This document shows, piece by piece, positions 26,986 to 36,537 of a DNA stretch of 64,000 bases. The DNA comes from GCA-2746605 sp963710615 (GTDB taxonomy: Bacteria > Bacteroidota > Ignavibacteria > Ignavibacteriales > Melioribacteraceae). The stretch's first letter is position 1, and each line of letters starts with the position of its first letter. The DNA is taken from the NCBI GenBank assembly GCA_963710615.1, contig CAVQBF010000008.1, positions 434,001-498,000 of the forward strand, written 5' to 3'. A program made the translations under genes and the position numbers. The notes beneath the pieces are model-generated. The model had not been told where the DNA came from and made no database searches. It saw nothing but the letters and a program-made list of their open reading frames with translations.

Positions 26986-28086
26986 ATGAAAAAAGACAAT
27001 ACATACAAACCAGATTGGGCTCCGAAAAACGCAGGCAAAGAATTCGCAGTTAATGTAGTTAAAGGTGTTGATCCAACAAAAGCCAGATCAAAGGTAGTAA
27101 ATAAAATGAACCAGCCAAGTGTAAATGAGCTTGTTGAAGGAGTTTTGAAAGATGATAGAAATCTTTTAGCAAGAGCGATTACTTTAATTGAGAGTAATTC
27201 TGCTAAGCATCATGAAAAATCAGCACAGGTTTTAGATGAACTTTTACCACATTCTGGGAATTCAATTCGTATAGGTATTTCAGGTGTTCCCGGTGCTGGC
27301 AAGAGCACACTTATTGAAGCGCTTGGTCTTTATCTTCTAAAACAAAAACATAAAGTAGCTGTTTTAACTGTTGATCCAAGCAGCTCAGTTTCTAAAGGTA
27401 GTATCCTTGGAGACAAAACCAGAATGGAAAATCTATCACGCGAGAAAAATTGTTTTATTCGTCCCTCTCCTTCCGGCGGAAATTTAGGAGGAGTTACTAG
27501 AAAAACCCGCGAAACAATCACTGCATGTGAAGCTGCTGGATTTGATATTATCTTAATTGAAACAGTTGGCGTTGGTCAAAGTGAAATTTCTGTGAGATCA
27601 ATGGTTGATTTTTTTCTGCTAGTAATGATTGCAGGCGCTGGAGATGAACTTCAAGGAATTAAAAAAGGTATAATTGAGATTTCAGATGCATTAGTTTTTA
27701 ATAAAGCAGATGGGACCAACAAACAAAAAGCTGAAATTGCCAGAGCAGAGTTTGCAAATGCAATTCATTATCTAAAGTCTTACACTGAAAACTGGCAGCC
27801 ACAAGTATTAACTGCTTCTGCGTTAGAAGGAATTGGTATTGACCAAATATGGGGAATGATACTTGAATTTGTTGAGCTCACAAAAACGAGTGGAACTTTT
27901 GAAAAACAAAGAAACGAACAAGCATTGGAATGGATGCATTCTTTAATAAAAGAAAGTTTAATAAATGATTTTTATAAGAATCCGGAAGTGTCTAAGGAAA
28001 TGAAAAGTTTAGAAAAAAAATTACTCGACGGAAAAGCAAGAGCTACTTCCGCAGCTGAGTTTCTGATGAAAAAGTTTAATAGGTGA
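26986..28086 (+). CDS. meaB: Methylmalonyl-CoA mutase-associated GTPase MeaB
   Basis: MeaB is the G-protein chaperone that loads and protects the cobalamin cofactor of methylmalonyl-CoA mutase. The 366-residue product has the P-loop GVPGAGKST at about 100-108, VDPSSSVSKGSILGDKTRM, IETVGVGQSE with the switch region, and NKAD near residue 243. It was once named ArgK in some genomes, but the close mutAB genes settle the role. It lies downstream of the peptidase gene on the same strand with its own start region. Confidence 0.95.
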   Translation: MKKDNTYKPDWAPKNAGKEFAVNVVKGVDPTKARSKVVNKMNQPSVNELVEGVLKDDRNLLARAITLIESNSAKHHEKSAQVLDELLPHSGNSIRIGISGVPGAGKSTLIEALGLYLLKQKHKVAVLTVDPSSSVSKGSILGDKTRMENLSREKNCFIRPSPSGGNLGGVTRKTRETITACEAAGFDIILIETVGVGQSEISVRSMVDFFLLVMIAGAGDELQGIKKGIIEISDALVFNKADGTNKQKAEIARAEFANAIHYLKSYTENWQPQVLTASALEGIGIDQIWGMILEFVELTKTSGTFEKQRNEQALEWMHSLIKESLINDFYKNPEVSKEMKSLEKKLLDGKARATSAAEFLMKKFNR

Positions 28087-28112
28087 TTTAATAATATTTA
28101 TTGGATGTTGGT

Positions 28113-29174
28113 TTATCTATTAAATATGTAATCCCAAAAACTCTTCTTTCGCTTTTTCTCTTTCCAATAATTTCGATATTCTTCCTGTGTAGTTATACCA
28201 ATTGGTCCTTGATAAATTCCACCATCGCGGAAACCATCATAAACACGGACTGCAATTACGTTTTCTTCATCAAATCGCAAAAGATTTTCCGGAATATAAT
28301 AGCCACGCAATTCCAAATATTCATTATTAAAATTATTCGTTTCTGGTAAACTAACAAAATCTCCGGTACTTCCAATCATTTTACCATTAAGATAACATTG
28401 ATCAATATCATCTATTTTTCCTAAAAGAAGTACAAGCTTTTCCCCTTCCCACATAATGTCAGCATCGAACTTTTTTCTATACCAAGCGAAACCGTCATAA
28501 TCCATATATCCATTAACCTTCCAGAGTGATGGAACAGGCATAGAAGCCCATTCTTTATCATCAAAATTTGGATTTTTCCAATTAAGATCATCTCCAATTT
28601 TAAATTTCCAGAAACCATCGAGGCTAGTTTGCATATCAAGTGTTTCTAATACCATAATGGAAATATCACCTGAAACAATACCTCCGATTAATTGTGAATC
28701 ATATACTTTTACAGCAATAGTATTCTCTTTACCAATATTAAAGAGATCAGCCGAAACCGGATACTTTCTAAATGCGTTATACGCCGTTCTGAAATTTGGT
28801 GGAAATGTTCCGGTAGACCCAATCAATCGTCCATTTAAATAAACTTCATCTACATCGTCTATATGCCCAAGAGAGATATAAACATTTTTTTTATTGATTG
28901 TTGAAGGGACTTCGAAATTTTTCCTATACCAGGCATATCCGTTATAACCATTATAACCTTGATCTTCCCATGAAGATGGAACCCTAATTAGATCCCAGTT
29001 CTTATCGTTAAAATTAGGTTCTGACCAGCTTTTATCATCACCAATATTAAATTTCCAGTCCCCTCTTAAATCAATTAGTTCTCTCCACTCTTCGCCATGT
29101 AAGCTTAAAAAATTTGTAAAAAATAATAATATGAATAGATAGAGTAAATTGAGATTTAATTTTATTGTATTCAT
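28113..29174 (-). CDS. Secreted protein with two glycoside-hydrolase-2-type sugar-binding domains
   Basis: The 353-residue product has a signal peptide (about residues 1-26) and two tandem copies of a 150-residue domain at about 31-180 and 181-335. Each copy has the pattern GDWKFNIGDD / GFWKFKIGDD, a PSSW or PSLW turn, AWYRKNF or AWYRKKF, then DDVDEVYLNGRLIGSTG or its match, and an end with IAVKVYD or IAVRVYD. This is the jelly-roll domain found at the start of GH2 enzymes and in sialate esterases, here without any catalytic domain. It probably binds carbohydrate. It is followed on the genome by nothing in the same direction; the HEAT-like gene precedes it by nine bases. Confidence 0.75.
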   Translation of the reverse strand: MNTIKLNLNLLYLFILLFFTNFLSLHGEEWRELIDLRGDWKFNIGDDKSWSEPNFNDKNWDLIRVPSSWEDQGYNGYNGYAWYRKNFEVPSTINKKNVYISLGHIDDVDEVYLNGRLIGSTGTFPPNFRTAYNAFRKYPVSADLFNIGKENTIAVKVYDSQLIGGIVSGDISIMVLETLDMQTSLDGFWKFKIGDDLNWKNPNFDDKEWASMPVPSLWKVNGYMDYDGFAWYRKKFDADIMWEGEKLVLLLGKIDDIDQCYLNGKMIGSTGDFVSLPETNNFNNEYLELRGYYIPENLLRFDEENVIAVRVYDGFRDGGIYQGPIGITTQEEYRNYWKEKKRKKSFWDYIFNR

Positions 29175-29183
29175 ATAATTAAC

Positions 29184-29621
29184 TTAATTATTAACTTCAG
29201 CTAAGTGTATTGATCTTTCTGATTTCATTACATCATAAATTGATGCTGCCATTTGTCTCACAGCAATACTTTTGTCGTTTAATGCTAACTGATAAATTTC
29301 ATCCATATATTCATAATTGCCTATTATATATAAAACTCTGATAATTAATACTCTTAAGCTTGGATCTTCTTCTTTCTTCAATTGATGCAACAATGTTTCT
29401 GATACTTCATCTACAACATATTTGCCAACAAAGTAAATTCCACTTTTTCTCAATCCGGGATTATCAGATTGAATTGCATTTTTTAAGTTACCAACTGATT
29501 GATCATTTAAACTAACAATAACGTTTTTTGTTTCCTGTGCGAATACACTAACATTAAATAAAAAAAGAACCATTAAAAATGTTGATGCAAATACTAAACT
29601 AGATTTTTTTCTGTGTAACAT
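29184..29621 (-). CDS. Exported HEAT-repeat-like protein (145 aa)
   Basis: A signal peptide (about residues 1-29, ending SVFAQ) is followed by paired helices of HEAT type: LKNAIQSDNPGLRKSGIYFVGKY, LKKEEDPSLRVLIIRVLYIIGNY and LALNDKSIAVRQMAASIYDV. Such modules mediate protein contacts; no catalytic residue is visible. It lies nine bases before the sugar-binding-domain gene and about 100 bases after the response regulator gene, all leftward, so it may belong to the two-component operon or be its target. Confidence 0.65.
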   Translation of the reverse strand: MLHRKKSSLVFASTFLMVLFLFNVSVFAQETKNVIVSLNDQSVGNLKNAIQSDNPGLRKSGIYFVGKYVVDEVSETLLHQLKKEEDPSLRVLIIRVLYIIGNYEYMDEIYQLALNDKSIAVRQMAASIYDVMKSERSIHLAEVNN

Positions 29622-29725
29622 GACTACCTCCTATTATTTTGAATTCTCTACCTAAATAGACGGAGAAACATTTTTTAAGTTGTCATGCTTTAGTAAACGA
29701 TTGTAAAAGAATGTCACAGATTTTT

Positions 29726-30406
29726 TTATAATACTAATTTGTAGCCAATACCGTAAATAGTAAGTATAATTTTAGGATGATTAACGTTGCTTTCAATTTT
29801 TTGTCTTAATCTTAGAATAAAATTATCAACAGTTCTGGTTGTAATTTTTGCTTGATGTCCCCAAACATTTTTAAGAAGATCGTCTCTTGGGACAGTCATA
29901 TTTTTATGCTCTATCAAATATTTAAGAATTTCAAACTCGCGGTGTGAAAGGCTTACATCTTTTCCGTTTGATATTGCATTATAAGACGAGAAATCTACTT
30001 CAAGCTTCCCAATTTGGTAAATTTCCTTTTTTTCAACTGTTCCTTCAGTTCTTCTCAATATTGCTTTAACCCTTGCCAGCAGCTCTCTTAAGCTGAAAGG
30101 TTTTGTAATATAATCATCAGCACCTAATTCAAGTCCTAAAACTTTATCAATTTCTTCTCCTTTGGCGGTGAGTAATATTATCGGTGTAGAATTACCCATA
30201 GACCGGACTCTTTTACAGACATCAAAACCAGACATTCCCGGCATCATTACATCCAAAAGTATTAGATCGAAATTATTATTCTTAATTTTTTCCAATCCCG
30301 TTAAACCGTCTTCTGCTTCATCGACTTCATAATTTTCAATTTCAAGATTATCTCTCAAACCGTTTCTCATTGCTTCTTCATCTTCGACAATCAAAATTTT
30401 TTTCAT
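29726..30406 (-). CDS. OmpR/PhoB-family response regulator
   Basis: The 226-residue product has a receiver with VEDEEAMRNGL, the phosphorylated Asp52 in LLDVMMPGMSG, Thr in LLTAKGE, and Lys in ITKPFSLREL. A winged-helix DNA-binding domain follows (LSHREFEILKYLIEHKN, VWGHQAKITTRTVDNFILRLRQKIE, IYGIGYKL). It lies 21 bases downstream of the histidine kinase gene, so the two form a cognate pair. The targets are unknown; the exported genes just downstream are candidates. Confidence 0.95.
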   Translation of the reverse strand: MKKILIVEDEEAMRNGLRDNLEIENYEVDEAEDGLTGLEKIKNNNFDLILLDVMMPGMSGFDVCKRVRSMGNSTPIILLTAKGEEIDKVLGLELGADDYITKPFSLRELLARVKAILRRTEGTVEKKEIYQIGKLEVDFSSYNAISNGKDVSLSHREFEILKYLIEHKNMTVPRDDLLKNVWGHQAKITTRTVDNFILRLRQKIESNVNHPKIILTIYGIGYKLVL

Positions 30407-30427
30407 TTTTATTTACCTATCTCATAT

Positions 30428-31981
30428 TTAAACAGAATTAGAGTTAAACTGTAACCGAAAAGTACTACCGTTTCCTAATTCACTTTTTACTGTTATATTT
30501 CCGCTATGCGCTTCCATGATTTGCTTTACCAAAGAAAGTCCTAAGCCTGTACCTTTAGTCTTATGAACCAAACCGGTTGAAACTCGATAAAATTTATCAA
30601 ATATTTTATTTTGATCTTCATAGCTAATTCCAATTCCAAAATCTTTTATTTCCCAATATGGACCAATTTCATTCTGACCAATAATAATTTCAAAATGCTT
30701 CTGCTCTGAGCTGTATTTTAGTGCGTTTTCAATTAAGTTAATTATAGATTCTGAGACAGCATCTTTATCAATTTTTATATCTTCAATATTATCTTCAATT
30801 TTGGTTTCATAATAAAAACCTTTAGACTTAATATGGTAATCATATGTTGCTAGTATTTCAGCATTTACATCAATTAAATTATGACTCTCAAAATTATATC
30901 TTCTAGTTCCAGCTTCCATTTTAGAAAAGTTGAGTATTGAGTTAACAATTTTACTTAGCCTGTTTGTTTCATTATTAATAACAGAATAATACTCTCTCTT
31001 TTTATTTTCATCTTTTATTCTATCCAACACTAAAGTTTCAGAATACATACTTATAAGAGATAATGGTGTTCTAAGTTCATGCGAAACATTTGAAACAAAA
31101 TCAGCTTTCAATTGAGTAAGCCTAAGTTCTTTCCTAAGATTATAATATATAAGCAGCACGCCAATCAATAGAATCAACAACAATGATCCAAGAATTGTTA
31201 AGTTTGTAAAATATCTTTGTTTAACAAATTCTTCAATTCCTCCGTTTTTCATTTTTATTCCAAGTGACAGTCCAGGCAGAAGCCAAAGTTCTTTATTGAC
31301 TAAAATTTCACTTGAAGTTATTTTATCGCAAGAATAAACTATATTATTATTTTTATCAACTATAGCTAAAACAAATTCATTTCCACAAGCTTGAGAGATT
31401 TTACTGGCAAGATTTAGATCGATAAAATCATTTGGATTAAAAAATATTCCCCCAATCTGATTCTGAAAACTACCGTAATTCAAAGGGAATAAGCATAAAT
31501 ATAAACCGGTGTCATTGAATTTGCCAATTGTCTCAATTTTTTGATATCCTACATCCAAAAAATTTTTTAGTCTTTCAATAACTTGCTTATTCTGATCTAA
31601 GAAACTAATCAGCGAGTCTTTTGAAATATTTACTGAGTTAATAAAACTATAAAAAGTTAGAGAGCTATTATAGTTTTCAGCATCAGCAACAAAAATATTT
31701 TTAATTGATATATTATCCTTTAGAAATAAATTGAACTTATCTTTATCATCCAATTGACCGGACTTTAGAAATCGATCAATATCATTTACCCAACTACTTA
31801 CAACATCTTCTGAATATTGATTTACAGAATAAATAATTGCTTCAAGCTGCTGGATATAAATTTTATTTATTTCACTTTCACTCTCATTAAGAGTAGCAAA
31901 TTGATAAATAAAAAATGCAGTAATCGGTAAAACCAATATTAACAGTAAAATTAAAACTATTCTCTTAAAAGTATTGTTCAA
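30428..31981 (-). CDS. Membrane sensor histidine kinase
   Basis: The 517-residue product has a first membrane helix at about 8-27, a periplasmic sensor region of some 235 residues, a second helix at about 263-283, then the dimerisation domain with phosphorylated His in SNVSHELRTPLSLI near residue 300. An ATPase domain follows with N box (INLIENALKYS), DFGIGISYEDQNKIFDKFYR and GTGLGLSLVKQIMEAH. There is no HAMP domain between helix and kinase core, which is common in this phylum. It is transcribed with the adjacent response regulator. Confidence 0.94.
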   Translation of the reverse strand: MNNTFKRIVLILLLILVLPITAFFIYQFATLNESESEINKIYIQQLEAIIYSVNQYSEDVVSSWVNDIDRFLKSGQLDDKDKFNLFLKDNISIKNIFVADAENYNSSLTFYSFINSVNISKDSLISFLDQNKQVIERLKNFLDVGYQKIETIGKFNDTGLYLCLFPLNYGSFQNQIGGIFFNPNDFIDLNLASKISQACGNEFVLAIVDKNNNIVYSCDKITSSEILVNKELWLLPGLSLGIKMKNGGIEEFVKQRYFTNLTILGSLLLILLIGVLLIYYNLRKELRLTQLKADFVSNVSHELRTPLSLISMYSETLVLDRIKDENKKREYYSVINNETNRLSKIVNSILNFSKMEAGTRRYNFESHNLIDVNAEILATYDYHIKSKGFYYETKIEDNIEDIKIDKDAVSESIINLIENALKYSSEQKHFEIIIGQNEIGPYWEIKDFGIGISYEDQNKIFDKFYRVSTGLVHKTKGTGLGLSLVKQIMEAHSGNITVKSELGNGSTFRLQFNSNSV

Positions 31982-32090
31982 TGTTTATTCGCAAGTTTAA
32001 ATTTGAGATTAAAACTATATAAAAATGGATTAAATTTCTTCAGTAATTAATAACCAATCATCAAGGAATAATTGTTGGACGGAGAAAAAT

Positions 32091-32140
32091 AAAAAAAGTT
32101 TGATTCTCATTAGGTTTGTTGGCAGAAGAGAATCAAACTT
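32091..32140 (-). terminator. Intrinsic terminator after the 605-residue gene
   Basis: A perfect 13-bp stem (AAGTTTGATTCTC at 32096-32108 and its complement at 32128-32140) around a 19-base loop, followed on the minus strand by seven T. It lies 29 bases after the stop. Confidence 0.85.
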
Positions 32141-32168
32141 AAAATAAAGCTAAAATTTAATTTAACAT

Positions 32169-33986
32169 TTATACGACTTTTGCAATTTCCAATTGAGGTT
32201 GAAGCAAATCGCTAACGGCTTTTTCAAATGCTTCCAATTCAACAAGGAAATCTTCTTTAACATCTTCAAACTTATGCTTAACTTCTTCAAATAGGTTTTT
32301 GTAATAGTCAATTCCATCATTCATATTATTGACAAATTTATTGAAGTAAGCAATTTGTTTTTCAGAAAGGGGAGCTTCAATTTCCTCAATTCTATTTTTG
32401 AGGTAATCATAATAAAGACCAAGCTCTTTTATAAATAAATTTGGTCTGTCTTTTCTCTTCATTACGTTTATTCTTCCGTAAATATGGTCTACCATTTCTT
32501 TTAGAGAATGAACTTCAGAAAAGTAAGCAAGATTTGGACCTGGACAGACTGAGACACCTTCACTTTTTATTTTATTATCAATACCATGCAAAGGTCGTGT
32601 TGAATTAGCAAGTCCAATACATAAACATTCCTTTTCAATAATCTTACTTCTTTTTTGGTTGTGCTCTTCGATAGGCAATTCTTTGGTATCAAGTTCTTGG
32701 AGTTTAAGGTTTTGATATTGTCTTGAAGCTGTGCAGATTACATTTTCTGTAAATTCAGTGTTAAATGTTAGGAACTTTTTAGGACAAGAACTTCCGGGTC
32801 TTCCCTTATCATCTAACTCAAGTTTATCGATTTCTTGTGTATTTCCTCTCACAGCATTAAATGGTACGCCAAGAGGAGAAATTCCACTTAGATAGAGATC
32901 GTCCTCTTTTGCTCCGCTTAATAATTTCAGAGTTTTTTCATCAACATTGGTAACCTCCGGGACTAAAAGAAAAGGAGTTCCCCAGCCAATCGAATCTAGA
33001 TTATAATGTTTCATTAAAAAATCGTGTTCTGTTGAAGTTCCCACCCCACCTTGGGCAGTTATAAGCTGAGGTAAGGGTAAATTAGGAATGTTTTTATTTT
33101 TGTTCTTAAGACCCTCAATAAATATTTTATGTACAGTCTCTACAAGTTCGGTTCTCTTATTTTTGAACTCTTCCAAAATTGGACCCATTAAGTATCCATC
33201 TGTCGCAAAAGCATGTCCGCCGCAATTTAAACCCGATTCAATTCTATACTCTGAAACCCAAATACCTTTTTTTGCAAGAAATTTCCCTTGAATTAATGCT
33301 GAACGATAATCACTAACTTTAATAACTATTTTCTTTTTGATATATCCATTGTCATTTGGAAAAAAATCTTCAAACTTTTCAAGATAGCTGTATAAACGAG
33401 GATTCATTCCTGCAGAAAGGATTAAGGATGATTCTAAATTACTATTTGCGAATCCCCTTAACGAAGCATGTGCATCATTGAATTCAGCGGGTAAAACTTC
33501 TTTTTTATTAAAATTAGCTTTATCCAATTTTGTCATTATATTTACATCAATTGAACCGGGATGTATGTGCTCATCAAGCCAAGTCTGTATTTTTTTCAAG
33601 TAAGTATTATTTTCAATAAGTTTATTAAATTCCGCTTTTAATGAAGTTGCATCAGGTAACATGTCCAAGTAGCAATGGATTTCTTCTAAATTTTTATGGT
33701 ATGATTTTTTTAGATCATTAAACTTTTCTTTGACAATATCATCCATAAGATTTAGGTATTCTGTAAATCTTTTAGCTCTAAAATCATCTATTTTCTCTGA
33801 AATAGATTTAAATGGAAGATCCATTTTTTTTGAATAATACTCTCTCATATTCTCAACCAGAATATCATCAACGAGTGAGACAACCGACGAGATTCCATAT
33901 TTGGCGACCTTAATTGGAGTGTCAATTGTAAAACCAGTTCCCATTACTGGGATGTGAAATGTATGTTTATTTTTAATTTTATTCAT
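32169..33986 (-). CDS. Conserved-looking 605-residue protein, possibly a flavin-type TIM-barrel enzyme
   Basis: I cannot name it with certainty. The start FHIPVMGTGFTIDTPIKVAKYGISSVVSLVDD and the later GGHAFATDGYLMGPIL, LITAQGGVGTSTEHDFLM and SIGWGTPFLLVPEV resemble the layout of FMN-dependent TIM barrels such as nitronate monooxygenases, where IPV-type starts and GGxG phosphate loops occur. Four cysteines cluster late (SSCPKK, VICTASR, ECLCIG), followed by SVCPGPN. The N-terminal 50-170 and the C-terminal 70 residues look helical. No signal peptide. It is a single gene with its own strong terminator, so it forms an independent unit. Confidence 0.45.
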   Translation of the reverse strand: MNKIKNKHTFHIPVMGTGFTIDTPIKVAKYGISSVVSLVDDILVENMREYYSKKMDLPFKSISEKIDDFRAKRFTEYLNLMDDIVKEKFNDLKKSYHKNLEEIHCYLDMLPDATSLKAEFNKLIENNTYLKKIQTWLDEHIHPGSIDVNIMTKLDKANFNKKEVLPAEFNDAHASLRGFANSNLESSLILSAGMNPRLYSYLEKFEDFFPNDNGYIKKKIVIKVSDYRSALIQGKFLAKKGIWVSEYRIESGLNCGGHAFATDGYLMGPILEEFKNKRTELVETVHKIFIEGLKNKNKNIPNLPLPQLITAQGGVGTSTEHDFLMKHYNLDSIGWGTPFLLVPEVTNVDEKTLKLLSGAKEDDLYLSGISPLGVPFNAVRGNTQEIDKLELDDKGRPGSSCPKKFLTFNTEFTENVICTASRQYQNLKLQELDTKELPIEEHNQKRSKIIEKECLCIGLANSTRPLHGIDNKIKSEGVSVCPGPNLAYFSEVHSLKEMVDHIYGRINVMKRKDRPNLFIKELGLYYDYLKNRIEEIEAPLSEKQIAYFNKFVNNMNDGIDYYKNLFEEVKHKFEDVKEDFLVELEAFEKAVSDLLQPQLEIAKVV

Positions 33987-34146
33987 TTTTAACTTTCATC
34001 TAATTTTTTATTATTGTCTCTCGAACGCAAATTAATGCAGATTAACTAATAATATACAAATAATTATTTAATAATAAGAGGTAATTAAGCAATATGTTGG
34101 TTAGGTGATAGCTTAAAATCATTACATAATTTGAAAGGGGGAGAAA

Positions 34147-34174
34147 TAAAAAAGCCCAAGAAAAAATCTTGAGC
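34147..34174 (-). terminator. Terminator after tRNA-Asn
   Basis: On the minus strand GCTCAAG pairs with CTTGGGC (one G-U) and is followed by six T. The hairpin begins four bases after the tRNA 3' end, as expected for a singly transcribed tRNA. Confidence 0.8.
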
Positions 34175-34178
34175 TTTG

Positions 34179-34250
<72 letters not shown>

Positions 34251-34410
34251 ATAAAATTGAATACTAAAAATATGCTTAATTATTTTTTTTGTCAAGATAA
34301 TTTTTACTTCTTGTAAAATTAATTCCTAGTAGTAAAACAATTCTTCTAACATATGAGAATATCGTAATCTCATCTATGTCTAAGTTTTATAAAAATAAAA
34401 TAATTATGTG

Positions 34411-34431
34411 ACTTATACGCTTATTATAAGT
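34411..34431. promoter_or_regulatory. Inverted repeat upstream of the methylmalonyl-CoA decarboxylase operon
   Basis: ACTTATA and TATAAGT form perfect 7-base arms around a 7-base spacer, 77 bases before the epimerase ATG. The two-fold symmetry and position suit a dimeric repressor or activator site. AT-rich inverted repeats arise by chance fairly often, so this is only a candidate. Confidence 0.35.
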
Positions 34432-34508
34432 ATTTTTTATCCTCCCCTTTCATTCTTATGCGGCACGTTAATTGATAGTGAAAAATATTGAATATAAAAG
34501 GATATAAA

Positions 34509-34922
34509 ATGGAACTAACACATATTGAACATATTGGTATAGCAGTTAAAAATTTGGATGAAGCGATTAAATATTATGAAGATATTCTTGGTTTAAAGTG
34601 TTATTCAGTTGAAGAAGTAACTGACCAAAAAGTAAAAACAGCTTTCTTTAAAGTAGGACAAACTAAAATTGAACTTCTAGAATCAACTGATCCGGAAGGA
34701 CCCATTGGAAAATTTATAGAAAAAAAAGGTGAAGGTATTCATCATTTAGCATTTAATGTTAACAGTCTGCAACTAGCACTAAATGAAGCCAAAGATAAAG
34801 GTGTAAAATTAATTGATGAGCAACCGCGGAAAGGTGCAGAAGGTCTGGATATTGCATTTCTGCATCCAAAGTCAACTTATGGCGTTCTTACTGAATTATG
34901 TGAAGATTGCAACAAAAATTAA
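34509..34922 (+). CDS. mce: Methylmalonyl-CoA epimerase
   Basis: The enzyme interconverts the (R) and (S) forms of methylmalonyl-CoA, linking mutase and decarboxylase. The product (138 residues from the ATG at 34509) is a glyoxalase-fold protein with two beta-alpha-beta-beta-beta modules: HIEHIGIAVKNLDEAIKYYED with a metal-binding His, KIELLEST, GEGIHHLAFNV with a second His, and GVLTELCE with a metal Glu. The ATG is preferred over an upstream TTG because AAAGGATATAAA precedes it, the same site type as before cheW. It is the first gene of the decarboxylase operon. Confidence 0.92.
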   Translation: MELTHIEHIGIAVKNLDEAIKYYEDILGLKCYSVEEVTDQKVKTAFFKVGQTKIELLESTDPEGPIGKFIEKKGEGIHHLAFNVNSLQLALNEAKDKGVKLIDEQPRKGAEGLDIAFLHPKSTYGVLTELCEDCNKN

Positions 34923-34965
34923 ATTATTATTTATAGATAAAACTTGATTTCATTAAGGAGAAAAA

Positions 34966-36525
34966 ATGGCAATTCAAGATAAAATTAAAGAGTTGATGGC
35001 GATGCGAGATAAAGCTCGTTTAGGGGGTGGAGAAAAACGAATTGAATCGCAGCATAGCAAAGGTAAATATACAGCTAGAGAAAGAATTGATATGCTCTTA
35101 GATGATGGATCTTTTGAAGAATTTGATATGTTTGTCTCTCATAGAACAGTTGATTTTGGACTTGACAAGCAATCTTATCTTTCGGATGGTGTCGTTACTG
35201 GTTATGGAACTATTGATGGCCGATTAGTCTACGTATTCTCTCAAGATTTTACTGTGTTTGGTGGTTCACTTTCAGAAATGTATGCCCAAAAAATCTGTAA
35301 AGTAATGGATAAAGCTATGAAGGTCGGAGCCCCTGTTATCGGCATAAATGATAGTGGTGGTGCGAGAATCCAAGAAGGAGTTAAAAGTCTTGGTGGGTAT
35401 GCAGATATTTTTCAAAGAAATATTATGGCATCGGGCGTAGTTCCTCAAATTTCTGCAATTTTTGGACCATGTGCCGGTGGGGCAGTTTATTCACCCGCTT
35501 TAACCGATTTTACAATTATGAGCAAAGGTACAAGCTATATGTTTGTTACCGGACCAAAAGTAGTAAAAACTGTAACTAATGAAATTGTTACGGATGAAGA
35601 ACTTGGCGGGGCTTCGGTTCATACTTCTAAATCCGGTGTGGCTCATTTTGCGGCTGAAAATGAGGAAGAAGGAATTCAGATAATTAGAAAACTTTTAAGT
35701 TATCTTCCTCAAAACAACATGGAAGATCCTCCAAAGACTGTTTGTGATGATCCGATTGACAGATTAGAAGATGCCCTAAATGAAATAATTCCAGACAGTG
35801 CAAATAAACCTTATGATGTTAAAGATGTGATTTTTTCAGTTGTTGATAATGCTGAATTTTTGGAAGTTCAGAGACATTATGCGCCAAATATTGTTACCGG
35901 ATATGGTAAGTTTAACGGAACTCCAGTTGGAATTGTAGCTAATCAGCCGAATTACCTAGCCGGTGTTTTGGATATAAATGCATCAAGAAAAGCCGCAAGA
36001 TTTGTTAGATTTTGCGATGCATTTAATATTCCAATAGTTACATTTGTCGATGTTCCTGGTTTCTTGCCGGGAACTGCTCAGGAATATGGCGGGATAATCA
36101 TTCACGGTGCGAAACTGCTTTATGCATATGGAGAAGCAACTGTACCAAAAATAACGATTATTTTGCGCAAAGCTTACGGTGGAGCTTACGATGTAATGAG
36201 TTCGAAACATTTAAGAGGAGATATAAATTATGCTTGGCCGGGTGCTGAAATAGCTGTAATGGGCCCAAAAGGGGCAATTGAAGTACTCCATGCAAGAGAA
36301 GCAAAATCAATTGAAGATCCAGAAGCAAAAGCTAACTTCTTAAAAGAGAAGGAAGAAGAGTATAAAGAAAAATTTGCTAATCCATATGTAGCAGCAAAAT
36401 ATGGCTACATTGATGATGTTATTGAACCAAGAAATACTCGTTTTAGAGTTATCAGAGCATTACAAATGTTAGCAACGAAAAAAGACCTCAATCCGCCAAA
36501 GAAACACTCAAATTTACCATTATAA
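34966..36525 (+). CDS. mmdA: Methylmalonyl-CoA decarboxylase alpha subunit (carboxyltransferase)
   Basis: This subunit moves the carboxyl group from methylmalonyl-CoA to the biotin of the carrier subunit. The 519-residue product is a complete acyl-CoA carboxyltransferase: RIDMLLDDGSFEEFD, VVTGYGTIDGR, INDSGGARIQEGV, IFGPCAGGAVYSPALTDF, FVTGPKVVKTVTNE, then VDVPGFLPGTAQEYGG and KAYGGAYDVM. The same fold serves propionyl-CoA carboxylase beta; the following membrane subunits show that here it works in a sodium-pumping decarboxylase. It starts with an AAGGAG site. Confidence 0.93.
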   Translation: MAIQDKIKELMAMRDKARLGGGEKRIESQHSKGKYTARERIDMLLDDGSFEEFDMFVSHRTVDFGLDKQSYLSDGVVTGYGTIDGRLVYVFSQDFTVFGGSLSEMYAQKICKVMDKAMKVGAPVIGINDSGGARIQEGVKSLGGYADIFQRNIMASGVVPQISAIFGPCAGGAVYSPALTDFTIMSKGTSYMFVTGPKVVKTVTNEIVTDEELGGASVHTSKSGVAHFAAENEEEGIQIIRKLLSYLPQNNMEDPPKTVCDDPIDRLEDALNEIIPDSANKPYDVKDVIFSVVDNAEFLEVQRHYAPNIVTGYGKFNGTPVGIVANQPNYLAGVLDINASRKAARFVRFCDAFNIPIVTFVDVPGFLPGTAQEYGGIIIHGAKLLYAYGEATVPKITIILRKAYGGAYDVMSSKHLRGDINYAWPGAEIAVMGPKGAIEVLHAREAKSIEDPEAKANFLKEKEEEYKEKFANPYVAAKYGYIDDVIEPRNTRFRVIRALQMLATKKDLNPPKKHSNLPL

Positions 36526-36537
36526 TTTGGATATAAA

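Noticed and set aside
28101..28349. An 82-residue plus-strand frame after meaB
   Set aside because: It lies opposite the well-supported secreted sugar-binding gene and has no family character or ribosome site.
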